From: Leifsonia sp. TF02-11
GTDB lineage: Bacteria; Actinomycetota; Actinomycetes; Actinomycetales; Microbacteriaceae
Direction: 5' to 3'
NCBI RefSeq assembly: GCF_017565305.1
Contig: NZ_JAGEKP010000007.1
Span: 124,001-188,000 of the forward strand
DNA: 64,000 nucleotides
Positions 26,647-34,821 of this stretch are shown here, piece after piece. Every line of letters starts with the position of its first letter. Position 1 is the stretch's first letter. The position numbers were made by a program, and so were the translations under genes. Below the pieces are notes generated by a model. The model searched no databases. It was given only the letters and a program-made list of their open reading frames with translations, and had not been told where the DNA came from.

Positions 26647-27995
26647 GACGCCAGCTCCGTCTGCTCTCCTGGTGCGCGGTGGTGCGCGCTGCCCCGCACC
26701 CAGGGCTGGTCGCCGAGACCGAGGTTCTCGCGCAGCGTCGGGTGTTCGTACGCGGTGCGGAGCACTCCGCGCTCCTGCAGCAGGGGCACGACACGGTCGA
26801 CGAACTCGTCGATCCCGTGCGGCACGACCGACCCTGAGAGCACGTACCCGTCCGCGGCACCGGTCTGCACCGCGTCGTCGAGACGCTCGGCGATCTGCGA
26901 CGGGGTGCCGACGAACTCGTGCCGGGTCGTTTTGGCCACCACGAGCTCCCGGATGCTCCACTCCCGCTCCACGGCCTCGGCATGCCAGGCCCGCGCTGCG
27001 GCGAGCGGGTCGTCGACCCGTCGGGCTTGCCCCTGGGTGAGTTGCTCGCCGAGCGATTCAGGAGGCGTCGGCACGGGGCCCTCGGGGTCGTGTCCCGACA
27101 GGTCGGAGCCCCACACCTGTTCGAGCAGGTGGATCGCGGTCTGCGGCGTGACCTGGGCGAACTGGGTCTCCCGAGCCCGCTCCTCCGCATCGGCCGGTGT
27201 GTCTCCGAGGACGACGCTCACGGCCGGGATGACGAGGATGCCGTCCGGGTCCCTGCCTGCCGCCAGCGCCCGCGCACGGATATCGCTGCGGAACGTGCGC
27301 CCGGCCTCCGGTTCGCCATGACGACTGAAGACGACGTCGGCGGTGCCGACGGCGAAATCGCGGCCGTCGCCCGAATCGCCCGCCTGGACCAGCACGGGGT
27401 GACCCTGTGGCCCGGGTGCGACCGGGAACCAACCCTCGGTATCGAAAAACTCACCGTCGAATCGATAGTGCTGGGGTGCGTCGCCGTCCCAGCTGTCCCA
27501 GAGCGCGCGCGAGAGTTCGACGAACTCGGCTGCGCGCCGATAGCGGTCGGGATAGGCGAGGTAGCCTCCGCGACGGAAGTTCGCCCCGGTGAAGGCATCG
27601 GAAGAGGTGACGATGTTCCAGCCCGCCCGTCCGCCCGAGAGGTGGTCGAGGGAGGCGATCCGGCGTGCGAGGTCATAAGGCTCGTTGAAGGTCGCGCTCG
27701 CCGTTCCGACCAGTCCGATGTGCTCGGTCACGGCTGCGGCGGCTGCGAGCACGGAGAAGTTGTCCGGCCGGCCCGCGACATCGAGTTCGTGCAGGCGCGC
27801 CTTGTGCTCGCGCACCCGGAGTCCCTCCGCGAGGAAGAAGTAGTCGAAGAAGCCGCGCTCGGCCGTGCGCGCGACGTGCTCGAAGGTGGAGAAGTCGATC
27901 TGGCTCCCCGCGCCGGGGGCGCCCCAGATCGTCCAGTGGTTGACGCCGGGCACGCCGGCGGCGAGGTGGAGTCGGCGTTTCGTCGGCAGTGGCAT
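26643..27995 (-). CDS. LLM-class flavin-dependent monooxygenase (NtaA/CmoJ type)
   Basis: A 450-residue FMN monooxygenase. Seen: LHLAAGVPGVNHWTIW, GSQIDFSTFEHVARTAERG, FFLAEGLRVREHKARLHELD, the core GRAGWNIVTSSDAFTGANFR (about 120-139), HPVLVQAGDSGDGRDFAVG and a DNA-coded tail with PTLRENLGL. I chose ATG 27995 because AGGA lies 5 bases upstream; ATG 28001 in frame is also possible. It follows the short LLM gene by 13 bases and is a clear relative of 14255-15616, as its upstream neighbour is of 13167-14258. Likely oxidises an N-acetylated S-modified cysteine; inferred. Confidence 0.88.
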   Translation of the reverse strand: MPLPTKRRLHLAAGVPGVNHWTIWGAPGAGSQIDFSTFEHVARTAERGFFDYFFLAEGLRVREHKARLHELDVAGRPDNFSVLAAAAAVTEHIGLVGTASATFNEPYDLARRIASLDHLSGGRAGWNIVTSSDAFTGANFRRGGYLAYPDRYRRAAEFVELSRALWDSWDGDAPQHYRFDGEFFDTEGWFPVAPGPQGHPVLVQAGDSGDGRDFAVGTADVVFSRHGEPEAGRTFRSDIRARALAAGRDPDGILVIPAVSVVLGDTPADAEERARETQFAQVTPQTAIHLLEQVWGSDLSGHDPEGPVPTPPESLGEQLTQGQARRVDDPLAAARAWHAEAVEREWSIRELVVAKTTRHEFVGTPSQIAERLDDAVQTGAADGYVLSGSVVPHGIDEFVDRVVPLLQERGVLRTAYEHPTLRENLGLGDQPWVRGSAHHRAPGEQTELAS

Positions 27996-28008
27996 GATCA
28001 TCCTGCTT

Positions 28009-29181
28009 TCAGGCGGCGTAACGGTTGACGGGGCGGGCAAGACCGAGCCGGTCCCGGAGGCTGCCGGCCGCGGGGGCGGAGGGCAGGAGTCCGCGACGAC
28101 GGAGCTCGGGGACGAGCTCCTCGGCGATCGCGGGCAGGTCCACGTGCACGGACGCGGGGCGCAGTCGGACTCCCTCGATGCCGTCGGCGCGCAGCGACTC
28201 GATCCGATCGGCCAGCTCCGCCGCGGGGCCGGCGACCGTCGCGGCGTCGCTCCGGAACTCCTCGCCGTCGAGGGCGTCCCAGGCGTCCAGCCGGCTGCGC
28301 GCGGCCGCCGCGGAGGGTCCCAGCGCGACGACGAGGTCGGCGACGATCCGCAGCGGCTCGATTTCTGTCCGGTCGACGGCCTCGATCGTACGCACCGCGC
28401 TGACGATGCGTGCCGCGTCCGCGTCCCCGATCGGGGTGACGAAGACGACGTCCGCGGCGCGTGCGGCCAGCCGGTACGGGATCTCGGCGTGAGCGAGCGC
28501 CGTGACCAGCGGCTGGCCCTGAGGCGGCCGCGGCGTGATCGACGGCCCCGAGATGCTGAACGCGCTGCCGTCGAAGCGGACGTGGTGGAGTTTGTCGCGA
28601 TCGAGGTAGCGTCCCGTCGCCGCATCGCGGATGACGGCATCGTCCTCCCAGCTGTCCCAGAGCCTCCGCACGACGGTGACGAACTCGGCAGCTTCGTCGA
28701 AGGCGCGGGCGAGCTCGTCCAGACCTTCGGGGGTGGACAGGAGCTCCGGCCCGAACGCGATCGCCTCGCGTCTGCCGAAGTTCGCGTTCTCACCTGGCCG
28801 GGTCGCCTGGACCTTCCAGCCCGCGCGGCCCTCGCTCGTGTAGTCCAGCGTTGCGAGTTGAGTGGACGCGTGGAACGGCTCCGTCTCAAGCACGCTGGTC
28901 GTCGGCACCAGTCCGATCCGTTCCGTCCGGCGAGCGACGAAGTTCGCCACCTGCACGGCATCCAGGCGACCGTGCAGCCGCCCGGGACGCTCGGGAGATT
29001 GGACGCTGAGCGCATCCTCGAACGTCACGAAGTCGGCGCCGGCCGCCTCCGCCCGCCGCACCTGATCGACCCAGTACTGCGCCCGGAACACCGTCGGCTG
29101 CTCGATTCCCGCGTCGCGCCAGGCAGCGGGATGCCAGCCCGCCCCGTCGAGCGCGATCGCGAAGATCAGGTCGTCGCTCAT
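28009..29181 (-). CDS. LLM-class flavin-dependent monooxygenase, short type
   Basis: A 390-residue luciferase-like monooxygenase, first gene of the minus-strand operon ending at 23239. Seen: LIFAIALDGAGWHPAAWR, AGADFVTFEDALSVQSPERP, TEPFHASTQLATLDY, the core GRAGWKVQATRPGENANFG, RRLWDSWEDDAVIRD and RPVNRYAA at the end. ATG 29181 is preferred since GAGAGGAA is 6-9 bases upstream; the GTG at 29187 would be too close. Paralogous with 13167-14258. The promoter region to its right holds a CCGYAAC pair. Confidence 0.87.
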   Translation of the reverse strand: MSDDLIFAIALDGAGWHPAAWRDAGIEQPTVFRAQYWVDQVRRAEAAGADFVTFEDALSVQSPERPGRLHGRLDAVQVANFVARRTERIGLVPTTSVLETEPFHASTQLATLDYTSEGRAGWKVQATRPGENANFGRREAIAFGPELLSTPEGLDELARAFDEAAEFVTVVRRLWDSWEDDAVIRDAATGRYLDRDKLHHVRFDGSAFSISGPSITPRPPQGQPLVTALAHAEIPYRLAARAADVVFVTPIGDADAARIVSAVRTIEAVDRTEIEPLRIVADLVVALGPSAAAARSRLDAWDALDGEEFRSDAATVAGPAAELADRIESLRADGIEGVRLRPASVHVDLPAIAEELVPELRRRGLLPSAPAAGSLRDRLGLARPVNRYAA

Positions 29182-29274
29182 CGTCACTTCCTCTCCACAC
29201 GTGTGGTTCTCGTCTCGTGCCGGTCAGGTTCGCAGAGGCCTCCGTGCCGGTGAAGGGCGGCCGTCACGAAGCGT

Positions 29275-29305
29275 CAAGTCCGCAATGGGGCGTAACCGGG
29301 ACTTG
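29275..29305. promoter_or_regulatory. Inverted repeat with paired CCGYAAC elements (candidate operator)
   Basis: The arms CAAGTCC (29275-29281) and GGACTTG (29299-29305) match perfectly around a 17-base centre. The centre holds CCGCAAT (29280-29286) and GCGTAAC (29290-29296), a direct repeat with a 10-base period. The site lies between the divergent LLM operon (start 29181) and the rhodanese gene (start 29338), so it could control both. The block GTAACCGGGA is shared with 8956-8965. Confidence 0.55.
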
Positions 29306-29337
29306 CGCGGCGACGCGGCACCCGGTGGATTCGTCGC

Positions 29338-29685
29338 ATGACCGAAAAACTCGAACCAGCGCTCATCTCCGCCACCGACGCCGCCGTGCGCGTCGAAGGG
29401 GGCGCCCGCCTCATCGACGTCCGCAGCGAGAAGGGCCGCTCCGCTGCCGGCGCGCTGCCCGGTGCCGACATCGTCGACCGCGACCGACTCGAGGAGACCT
29501 TTGCCGGCGTGTCCAGGGATCAGCCCGTCGTCGTGGTCTGCGGCTCCGTCAACGGTTCCGGCCCCGTGGCCGACTGGCTCGTCGGCAACGGTTTCGTCGA
29601 CGTGGCGCACGTCGATGGCGGGTTCCCGGCCTGGAAGGACAGCGGCCTCCCGGTCGGCGAGCCCGCGGAGCCGGCCGCCGGTTGA
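29338..29685 (+). CDS. Rhodanese-domain sulfurtransferase
   Basis: A 115-residue single-domain rhodanese, which carries sulfane sulfur on an active-site cysteine. Seen: GARLIDVRSEKGRSAAGALP (the conserved ID-R), the active-site loop VVVCGSVNGSG (about residue 68) with the cysteine, and HVDGGFPAWKDSGLPV typical of the C-terminus. The loop differs from the common C-R-S-G-x-R, lacking the first arginine, so its specificity may differ. Single gene, divergent from the LLM operon and convergent with the M20 peptidase gene (12 bases apart). Fits handling of sulfur freed by the monooxygenases. Confidence 0.85.
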   Translation: MTEKLEPALISATDAAVRVEGGARLIDVRSEKGRSAAGALPGADIVDRDRLEETFAGVSRDQPVVVVCGSVNGSGPVADWLVGNGFVDVAHVDGGFPAWKDSGLPVGEPAEPAAG

Positions 29686-29697
29686 CGCAGGGCGATC

Positions 29698-31050
29698 TCA
29701 GGCGTCGCGGAGGATGCGCTCGGTGACGCGCGCGCAGAACCGCAGGGCGTCGACTTCGACGCGTTCGTCGACGGCATGGAAGTGCCCGAACGCGTCGAAG
29801 TCGTCGGCCGTGCGCAGCGGCGTGAACCCGTAGCCGGCGATGCCGGCGGCGGCCAGGTGCTTGTTGTCGGTGCTCGCCGGCATCAGGTAGGGCACGACGA
29901 CGCCGTCCTCGTCCTCCGCCCGGATCGCCTCCGCCATCGTGTCGAGCAGGGATCCGGACGACGGAGACTCGATGGGATGAATCCAGCGGTCCCACTCTGC
30001 GGTGATGCCGGGCCCGATGAGCGCCTCCACCTCGCGCCGCAGCGTGCCCTCCTGCCCGGGCAGGACCCGCACGTCGAATTCGGCGCGGGCTTCGCCCGGG
30101 ATCACGTTGGACTTGTACCCGCCCTGGATGATCGTGGGCGACACCGTGTTGCGCAGAGCCGCTGCGACCAGCGGCCCGGCGGTCCCGAGCCGCTCCGGGT
30201 GGGCGTCGATCGTCGGGATGTCGATGTGCTCGCCGAGCAGCTCCGATGCGCGCGCGGCGAACGCCTCCACGGCGCGTGTCGGCACGATCGGGAAGGTGTG
30301 CGATCCGATCGCGTCGACCGCCCGGGCGATCCGCGTCACAGCATTGTCCGCGGTCGGCCGCGAACCGTGGCCCGCGGTGCCTCGCGCCGTCAGCACCAGC
30401 CGACCGATGCCCTTCTCCGCGGTGGCGACCAGATAGGCGCGATGCTCACCGAGCGGCACCGAGAACCCGCCTACTTCGCTGATCGCCTCAGTGACGCCAT
30501 GGAACCACCCCGGCCGGTTCTCGAGGAGCCAGCGCACGCCGAACACACCTCCGCCCTCCTCGTCGGCGAAGAATGCGAAGACCAGATCGCGACCGGGACG
30601 CGTGCGGGAGCGGGCGAAGTGCCGCGCGATGGCGACGAGCACGCCGGCGTACCCCTTCATGTCCAGCGCCCCGCGGCCGTAGAGGACGTCGTCGTGAACC
30701 TCGCCGGCGAAGGGCGGGTGCGTCCAGTCGGAGGCCGAGGCGGGAACGACGTCGAGGTGTGCGTGGACGAGCAGGCCGCCTCGGTCGGAATCGCGGCCGC
30801 GTAGCCGGGCGAGGAGGTTGCCGCGGCCGGGAACCGATTCGGCGTACTCGGTCTCGTACCCGGCCTCCTCCAGCAGCGACTGAAGGTAGCGCGCGGCCTG
30901 GGCCTCCCCGTCGCCGATCGATTCCGGGGCGCCGGTGTTAACGCTCGGGATCCGGATGAGCTCGCGGGCGAACCGCAGGGCTTCGTCTTCGAGCGTCGAG
31001 AACGCGGCCTCGGATTCGGCGGGCAGAGCATCGCGGGTCATGCCGTCCAT
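29698..31050 (-). CDS. M20/M25/M40-family metallopeptidase (ArgE/DapE-like)
   Basis: A 450-residue co-catalytic zinc peptidase or deacylase. Seen: HAHLDVVPAS (first zinc histidine, about residue 95), GRGALDMKGYAGVL (bridging aspartate), FFADEEGGG (catalytic/ligand glutamates), GHGSRPTADNAV (dimerisation domain) and HFHAVDERV (last zinc histidine). All ligands are present. Start ATG 31050, or 31041; ribosome site weak. It is divergent from the flavin reductase across a gap carrying a CCGYAAC-type pair, so it may be a second deacylase of the island. It is a different M20 branch from the 24213 protein. Confidence 0.87.
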   Translation of the reverse strand: MDGMTRDALPAESEAAFSTLEDEALRFARELIRIPSVNTGAPESIGDGEAQAARYLQSLLEEAGYETEYAESVPGRGNLLARLRGRDSDRGGLLVHAHLDVVPASASDWTHPPFAGEVHDDVLYGRGALDMKGYAGVLVAIARHFARSRTRPGRDLVFAFFADEEGGGVFGVRWLLENRPGWFHGVTEAISEVGGFSVPLGEHRAYLVATAEKGIGRLVLTARGTAGHGSRPTADNAVTRIARAVDAIGSHTFPIVPTRAVEAFAARASELLGEHIDIPTIDAHPERLGTAGPLVAAALRNTVSPTIIQGGYKSNVIPGEARAEFDVRVLPGQEGTLRREVEALIGPGITAEWDRWIHPIESPSSGSLLDTMAEAIRAEDEDGVVVPYLMPASTDNKHLAAAGIAGYGFTPLRTADDFDAFGHFHAVDERVEVDALRFCARVTERILRDA

Positions 31051-31086
31051 GCTGGTGGGTCTTCGTTCGTCGCGGAAGCGTCGATG

Positions 31087-31103
31087 ACGTAAGGATGCGT
31101 AAC
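31087..31103. promoter_or_regulatory. CCGYAAC-type direct repeat between M20 and flavin reductase genes
   Basis: ACGTAAG (31087-31093) and GCGTAAC (31097-31103) repeat with a 10-base period, the same spacing as in the pairs at 15841/15851 and 29280/29290. The site lies 37 bases from the M20 start and 65 bases from the flavin reductase start. Candidate operator; the individual copies deviate from the core. Confidence 0.45.
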
Positions 31104-31167
31104 CCGACGAGGTCCGGCGTGCGCTGGTGGCGCACCATTGGCTCACCGAACACGAGGAGGAGACGCG

Positions 31168-31746
31168 ATGATCGACACGCATCCGGAGCAGCAGGAGCTC
31201 CACGGTGGACGCCCCGGCGACGGTCCTGCGGCGCACCGTTTCCCGGTGGGGCTCACCCCGGACGAGTTCAAGCTCGCCTTCCGCAATCACGCGGCCGGCG
31301 TCGCGGTCATCACGGCCGACGCGGGCGAGGGACCGGTCGGACTCACCGCGACGAGCGTGTTCTCGGTCAGCGCCGAGCCGCCGCTGCTGGTGTTCTCGAT
31401 CTCGGCGCACTCCTCCAGCGCGCCGACCATCCTGAAGGCCGAGCACGTGGTGGTGCACCTGCTGGCCGACGAGCAGCTCGACCTCGCGCAGCTGTGCGCG
31501 ACCAGTGGAGTGGACCGGTTCGCCGATACGAGCATCTGGACCCGGCTGATCACCGGCGAACCCTACTTCCCGGCGGCGCACTCCTGGATCCGCGGGCGCG
31601 TCGTTGACACGATGAGTGCGGGCAAGTCCACGATCGTCGCCGTCCACGCCCTGCAGGCGCAGGTGCCGGAGGCGGAGGCGGCCCCTCTGGTCTACCACAA
31701 CCGCACCTGGCACCGGCTCGGCGAGGCGTCTCGCCTCGAGGCCTGA
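31168..31746 (+). CDS. Flavin reductase (DszD/HpaC-like, flavin_reduct domain)
   Basis: A 192-residue NAD(P)H:FMN oxidoreductase of the split-barrel flavin_reduct family. Seen: the entry motif FKLAFRNHAAGVAVITAD, VGLTATSVFSVSAEPPLLVF (flavin-binding strand pair, about 60-79) and HSWIRGRVVDTMSAGKSTIV. ATG 31168 follows GAGGAGG. LLM and DszC-like enzymes cannot reduce flavin themselves, so this is the likely supplier of reduced FMN to the many monooxygenases here; it is the only such gene in the window. Confidence 0.9.
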   Translation: MIDTHPEQQELHGGRPGDGPAAHRFPVGLTPDEFKLAFRNHAAGVAVITADAGEGPVGLTATSVFSVSAEPPLLVFSISAHSSSAPTILKAEHVVVHLLADEQLDLAQLCATSGVDRFADTSIWTRLITGEPYFPAAHSWIRGRVVDTMSAGKSTIVAVHALQAQVPEAEAAPLVYHNRTWHRLGEASRLEA

Positions 31747-31762
31747 CACCGACCTCCCGAAA

Positions 31763-31774
31763 CTTGTCAACAAG
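31763..31774. promoter_or_regulatory. GntR-type operator upstream of adenosine deaminase
   Basis: The sequence CTTGTCAACAAG has perfect 5-base arms (CTTGT/ACAAG), the form bound by HutC-type GntR regulators. It lies 51 bases before the adenosine deaminase start. A longer version is at 33701-33716, and the regulator gene (32908) lies between them. Confidence 0.7.
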
Positions 31775-31825
31775 CGTGACGGACGATTAGAGTCAGCGGG
31801 CCGTCTTCGAAAGGACCCGCCACCG

Positions 31826-32896
31826 ATGCCCACCCCCTCCACCGCCCTGTCGACCGGCCACCGCATCGACGAGACGTGGATCCGGCGGTTGCCGAAGGCG
31901 GAGACCCATGTGCATCTCGAGGGCAACTTCGAGCTGATCGATCTGCTCGACCTGGCGAAGGCGGCGGGCGAACCGCTGCCCGGTCCCGCTGCCACGCTCT
32001 TCGACGTGACCACGCACGACGCCAGCGACGGCACCGGAGACCTCGCCGACTTCCTGCGGTTCCTCGACTGGGAGTGCGGACTGATCCGGACCCCCGAGCA
32101 GGCCGCCCGCCACGCGTACACCTTCGCGGCGCGCCAGACCGCTTCGGGCATCGGCTACACCGACGCCATCATCAACCCCACCCACTGGACGGCCTGGTCC
32201 GACCGTATCCCCGCGCTCTTCGACGCGCTCGCGGCCGGTCTCGACGAGGCCGAGCAGGACGGACTCGCCGAGGTGCGGCTCTGCTATTCGCTGCTCCGCC
32301 AGCAGAGCGCGGCGGAGGCGCGGGAGGTCGTCGAGTGGCTGGCGGCTGCGCGACCGCGGCGTGTCGTCGCGCTCTCGATCGACGGCGACGAGCGCTCGGC
32401 CGGGCGGGTGAGCGAGCGGTTCGCCGAGGCGTTCACGGCGGCGAAGGACGCCGGGTTCCGTCGCACGGTGCACGCTGGCGAGTCCAGCGGTCCTGAAGGG
32501 GTTTGGGACGCCATCCGGCTGCTGCACGCCGAGCGGATCGACCACGGCGTGCGCGCGGCGGAGGACCCCGAACTGCTCCGGTACCTGGCCGACACGCAGA
32601 TCCCGCTGGGCGTGTGCCCGCGGTCGAATGTGGTGCTCGGCCTGTACGACGACTGGCGCGACCACCCCCTCGTCGCGCTGCGGGACGCCGGCGTGAACGT
32701 GACGATCAACACCGACGACCCCGCTCCGCTCGGCACGACCCTGGAGGCCGACTGGGCGGTCTGCGCCGAGACGTTCGGGCTGACCGAGGACGACCTGATC
32801 GGTTTCGCCCGCGCCTCCATCGCGGCGTCCTTCGCCGACGACGCGACCAAACGGGCACTGGAGGCCGCGCTGCCGTCGCCCGCGACGAGCCGCTAG
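31826..32896 (+). CDS. add: Adenosine deaminase family protein
   Basis: A 356-residue zinc hydrolase deaminating adenosine-type purine nucleosides in the cytoplasm. Seen: ETHVHLEGNFE with zinc ligands H28 and H30, VHAGESSGPEGVWDAI (catalytic His/Glu near 215-218), ERIDHGVRA (catalytic histidine) and VTINTDDPAP (zinc aspartate near 296). All are intact. ATG 31826 follows AAAGG. A GntR-type site is just upstream, and the nucleoside transporter operon follows. The family also contains enzymes acting on methylthioadenosine or S-adenosylhomocysteine; the sulfur context makes that a fair alternative. Confidence 0.88.
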   Translation: MPTPSTALSTGHRIDETWIRRLPKAETHVHLEGNFELIDLLDLAKAAGEPLPGPAATLFDVTTHDASDGTGDLADFLRFLDWECGLIRTPEQAARHAYTFAARQTASGIGYTDAIINPTHWTAWSDRIPALFDALAAGLDEAEQDGLAEVRLCYSLLRQQSAAEAREVVEWLAAARPRRVVALSIDGDERSAGRVSERFAEAFTAAKDAGFRRTVHAGESSGPEGVWDAIRLLHAERIDHGVRAAEDPELLRYLADTQIPLGVCPRSNVVLGLYDDWRDHPLVALRDAGVNVTINTDDPAPLGTTLEADWAVCAETFGLTEDDLIGFARASIAASFADDATKRALEAALPSPATSR

Positions 32897-32907
32897 ATTC
32901 TGAACTT

Positions 32908-33621
32908 GTGACCGAGAGCCGCCTGCACAACGAACTCCTCCGCGAGGTCCGTGAGGCGGCGGCGGCCAACTCCCCGCTTCCGGGCGAACTGGAGCTGACC
33001 TCCCGACTGGGCTGCACGCGCCAGCAGCTGCGCAACGCGTTGGCCGAGCTCGAGCGCCAGGGCATCCTGCGCCGGCGTCAGGGCGCACCCACCACCGTCG
33101 ACCACGTCGGTCTGCGCATGAGCGTGCGGCTGGAGGACCAGTTCGAGCACACCGTGCTGCTCTCGCGCATGGGATACCAGGCCGGTGTCGAGATCCTCGC
33201 CTCGCAGGTGGAGCGGCTCCCCGCGGATGTGGCGGCCCTGCTGGACGTGCCGGAGGGAAGCCCCGCACTGCGCAGCGTCAAACGCTGGCGCGCGGACGGC
33301 CAGCCCGCGATGCTCGCCTCGGGCTATCTGCTGCTGCCCGATTTCGAGGAGCGAGAGCTCGACGAGTCCGTGTTCATGGCCGTGACCCAGGTGTGGAACG
33401 AGTCGCTGGTCTGGGAGGTCGCCACCCCCGGCGCCGAGGCGCTCGACCCCGAGCGGGCCAGCCTCCTGGAGAGGCCGGTCGGAACCCCCGTCCTGACCTT
33501 CGAGCTCATCGGCGTCTCGGTGAGCGGGCGCCGGCTGTTCTACGCGTTCGAGCATCACCTCCCTGAGGTCGTTCGCTACTCCTTCGCCCGGTCGGTTCGC
33601 CCGCCGTGGGCCGGGATCTGA
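32908..33621 (+). CDS. GntR-family regulator, HutC/UTRA type
   Basis: A 237-residue DNA-binding regulator. Seen: winged helix with LPGELELTSRLGCTRQQLRNALAEL (positions about 22-46, quoted in part: LGCTRQQLRNALAELERQG), RRRQGAPTTV as the wing, then a UTRA ligand domain from about 85 (EGSPALRSVKRWRADGQPAM; PVGTPVLTFELIGVS). GTG 32908 is used; the sequence around it, CTTGTG, resembles half of the operator. Located 11 bases after add and upstream of the BMP operon; palindromic sites at 31763 and 33701 are probably its targets. The effector is likely a nucleoside or its phosphate. Confidence 0.87.
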   Translation: MTESRLHNELLREVREAAAANSPLPGELELTSRLGCTRQQLRNALAELERQGILRRRQGAPTTVDHVGLRMSVRLEDQFEHTVLLSRMGYQAGVEILASQVERLPADVAALLDVPEGSPALRSVKRWRADGQPAMLASGYLLLPDFEERELDESVFMAVTQVWNESLVWEVATPGAEALDPERASLLERPVGTPVLTFELIGVSVSGRRLFYAFEHHLPEVVRYSFARSVRPPWAGI

Positions 33622-33700
33622 CCGTCTGAGCGGCCCGGGCCGCGATGCCGTGTGTCGTTGTGTTTCGCGCGGCATGGCCTTCGGGTTGCACGGCTGGGCA

Positions 33701-33716
33701 AACTTGTCGACAAGTT
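33701..33716. promoter_or_regulatory. GntR-type operator upstream of the BMP transporter operon
   Basis: AACTTGTCGACAAGTT is a perfect 16-base palindrome, 60 bases before the BMP lipoprotein start. It shares CTTGTC.ACAAG with 31763-31774. It is a strong candidate binding site for the GntR protein encoded at 32908. Confidence 0.75.
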
Positions 33717-33776
33717 GCACCGCACTCACATTCCGCGACGTGCACACCCCCCACAACCCGACGAAAGGCGCCCGCC

Positions 33777-34802
33777 ATGAAGCTGCGCTCCCTCATCGCC
33801 CCGTTGATCGCCATTCCCGTCGTCGCGGTGCTCGCGGCGTGCTCCTCCGGCGCTTCGGCCGGCGGCGACGCGACCTCCTCCGCCCACGAGCTGAAGGTCG
33901 CCGTCGTGCTCGGCGGCCTCGCCAACGACGGCGGCTTCAACCAGTACGCGGCCGACGCCGCGCACGCCCTTGAGAAGAAGGGGGAGATCACGGCTCAGAT
34001 CCGCGAGTCGGTCACGACCTCCTCCGACGCCGAGGCAGCCTTCCGCCAGTACGCGTCGCAGGGCTACGACCTCATCATCGGCTGGGGCCTCGACTTCGCC
34101 AACTCGGTCTTCACCGTCGCCAAGGAGCAGCCGAAGGCGCACTTCGTCGCGACCGGCTCGGCCGACATCCTCAAGAAGGCCACCGCCAACGTCGAGACCT
34201 GGACGTACGCGAGCGACCAGCAGGGCTACCTGACCGGCTGGGTCGCGGGCAAGACCGGTCTCTCGCCGGTCGGCGTCGTCGATGGCCAGCTGGCGCCGTT
34301 CAACGAGACCACCTACAAGGCGCTGACGCTGGGCCTGAAGGACGCCAACCCGTCGGCGACGGAGCTGAAGCCGATCTTCACCGGCAGCTGGGAGGACCCG
34401 GCCCTCGCCAACCAGGCCGCCAAGGCGCAGATCGCGGCGGGCGCCAAGCTGATCGTGACCGGTGCGGAGGGCTACACCCCCGGCGTGCTGTCCGCCGCGA
34501 AGGCAGGCGGGATCGCGACCCTCGGTGCGTCGTCCACGTCCTCGTCCGACGCCAAGGCGGTCAACATCGGCCTGGTCAAGCTCGACTTCACCCCGACGCT
34601 GGAGGAGGTCGTCGGCCACCTGAAGAAGGGCGACTTCGGCAACCGCTCCTACACCTCCACGATCGCCAACAAGGGCCTGATCTTCGCCGACATCAACCCG
34701 GTCGGCGCTGCCCCCGGCCTGCCCAAGGACATCGCGGCCCAGGTCGACGAGCTGGCCAAGAAGCTCGCCAGCGGCGAGCTGAAGGTCCCGTCGGTCGGCT
34801 GA
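33777..34802 (+). CDS. BMP-family nucleoside-binding lipoprotein
   Basis: A 341-residue BMP/PnrA-type solute-binding lipoprotein, a family that delivers purine nucleosides to ABC transporters. Seen: signal peptide with lipobox VLAAC (lipidated C22), KVAVVLGGLANDGGFNQYAADAA after it, SQGYDLIIGWGLDFANSVF (about 95), AHFVATG and QGYLTGWVAGKTG. ATG 33777 has GAAAGG upstream. First gene of a six-gene operon (ATPase, two permeases, DszC-like and LLM proteins). The binding site aspartate and aromatic pattern of known nucleoside binders cannot be confirmed by eye. Confidence 0.88.
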   Translation: MKLRSLIAPLIAIPVVAVLAACSSGASAGGDATSSAHELKVAVVLGGLANDGGFNQYAADAAHALEKKGEITAQIRESVTTSSDAEAAFRQYASQGYDLIIGWGLDFANSVFTVAKEQPKAHFVATGSADILKKATANVETWTYASDQQGYLTGWVAGKTGLSPVGVVDGQLAPFNETTYKALTLGLKDANPSATELKPIFTGSWEDPALANQAAKAQIAAGAKLIVTGAEGYTPGVLSAAKAGGIATLGASSTSSSDAKAVNIGLVKLDFTPTLEEVVGHLKKGDFGNRSYTSTIANKGLIFADINPVGAAPGLPKDIAAQVDELAKKLASGELKVPSVG

Positions 34803-34821
34803 TCCTCCTGACACACTGCCG

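Noticed and set aside
26643-29015. A 790-codon frame that would make one LLM protein much longer.
   Set aside because: The extra upstream portion reads another frame of the neighbouring LLM gene; similarity to the family begins at the ATG at 27995.
31826-31900. Calling the deaminase a methylthioadenosine deaminase outright.
   Set aside because: Active-site motifs are shared with ordinary adenosine deaminases; only context points to sulfur nucleosides, so it is kept as a hypothesis.
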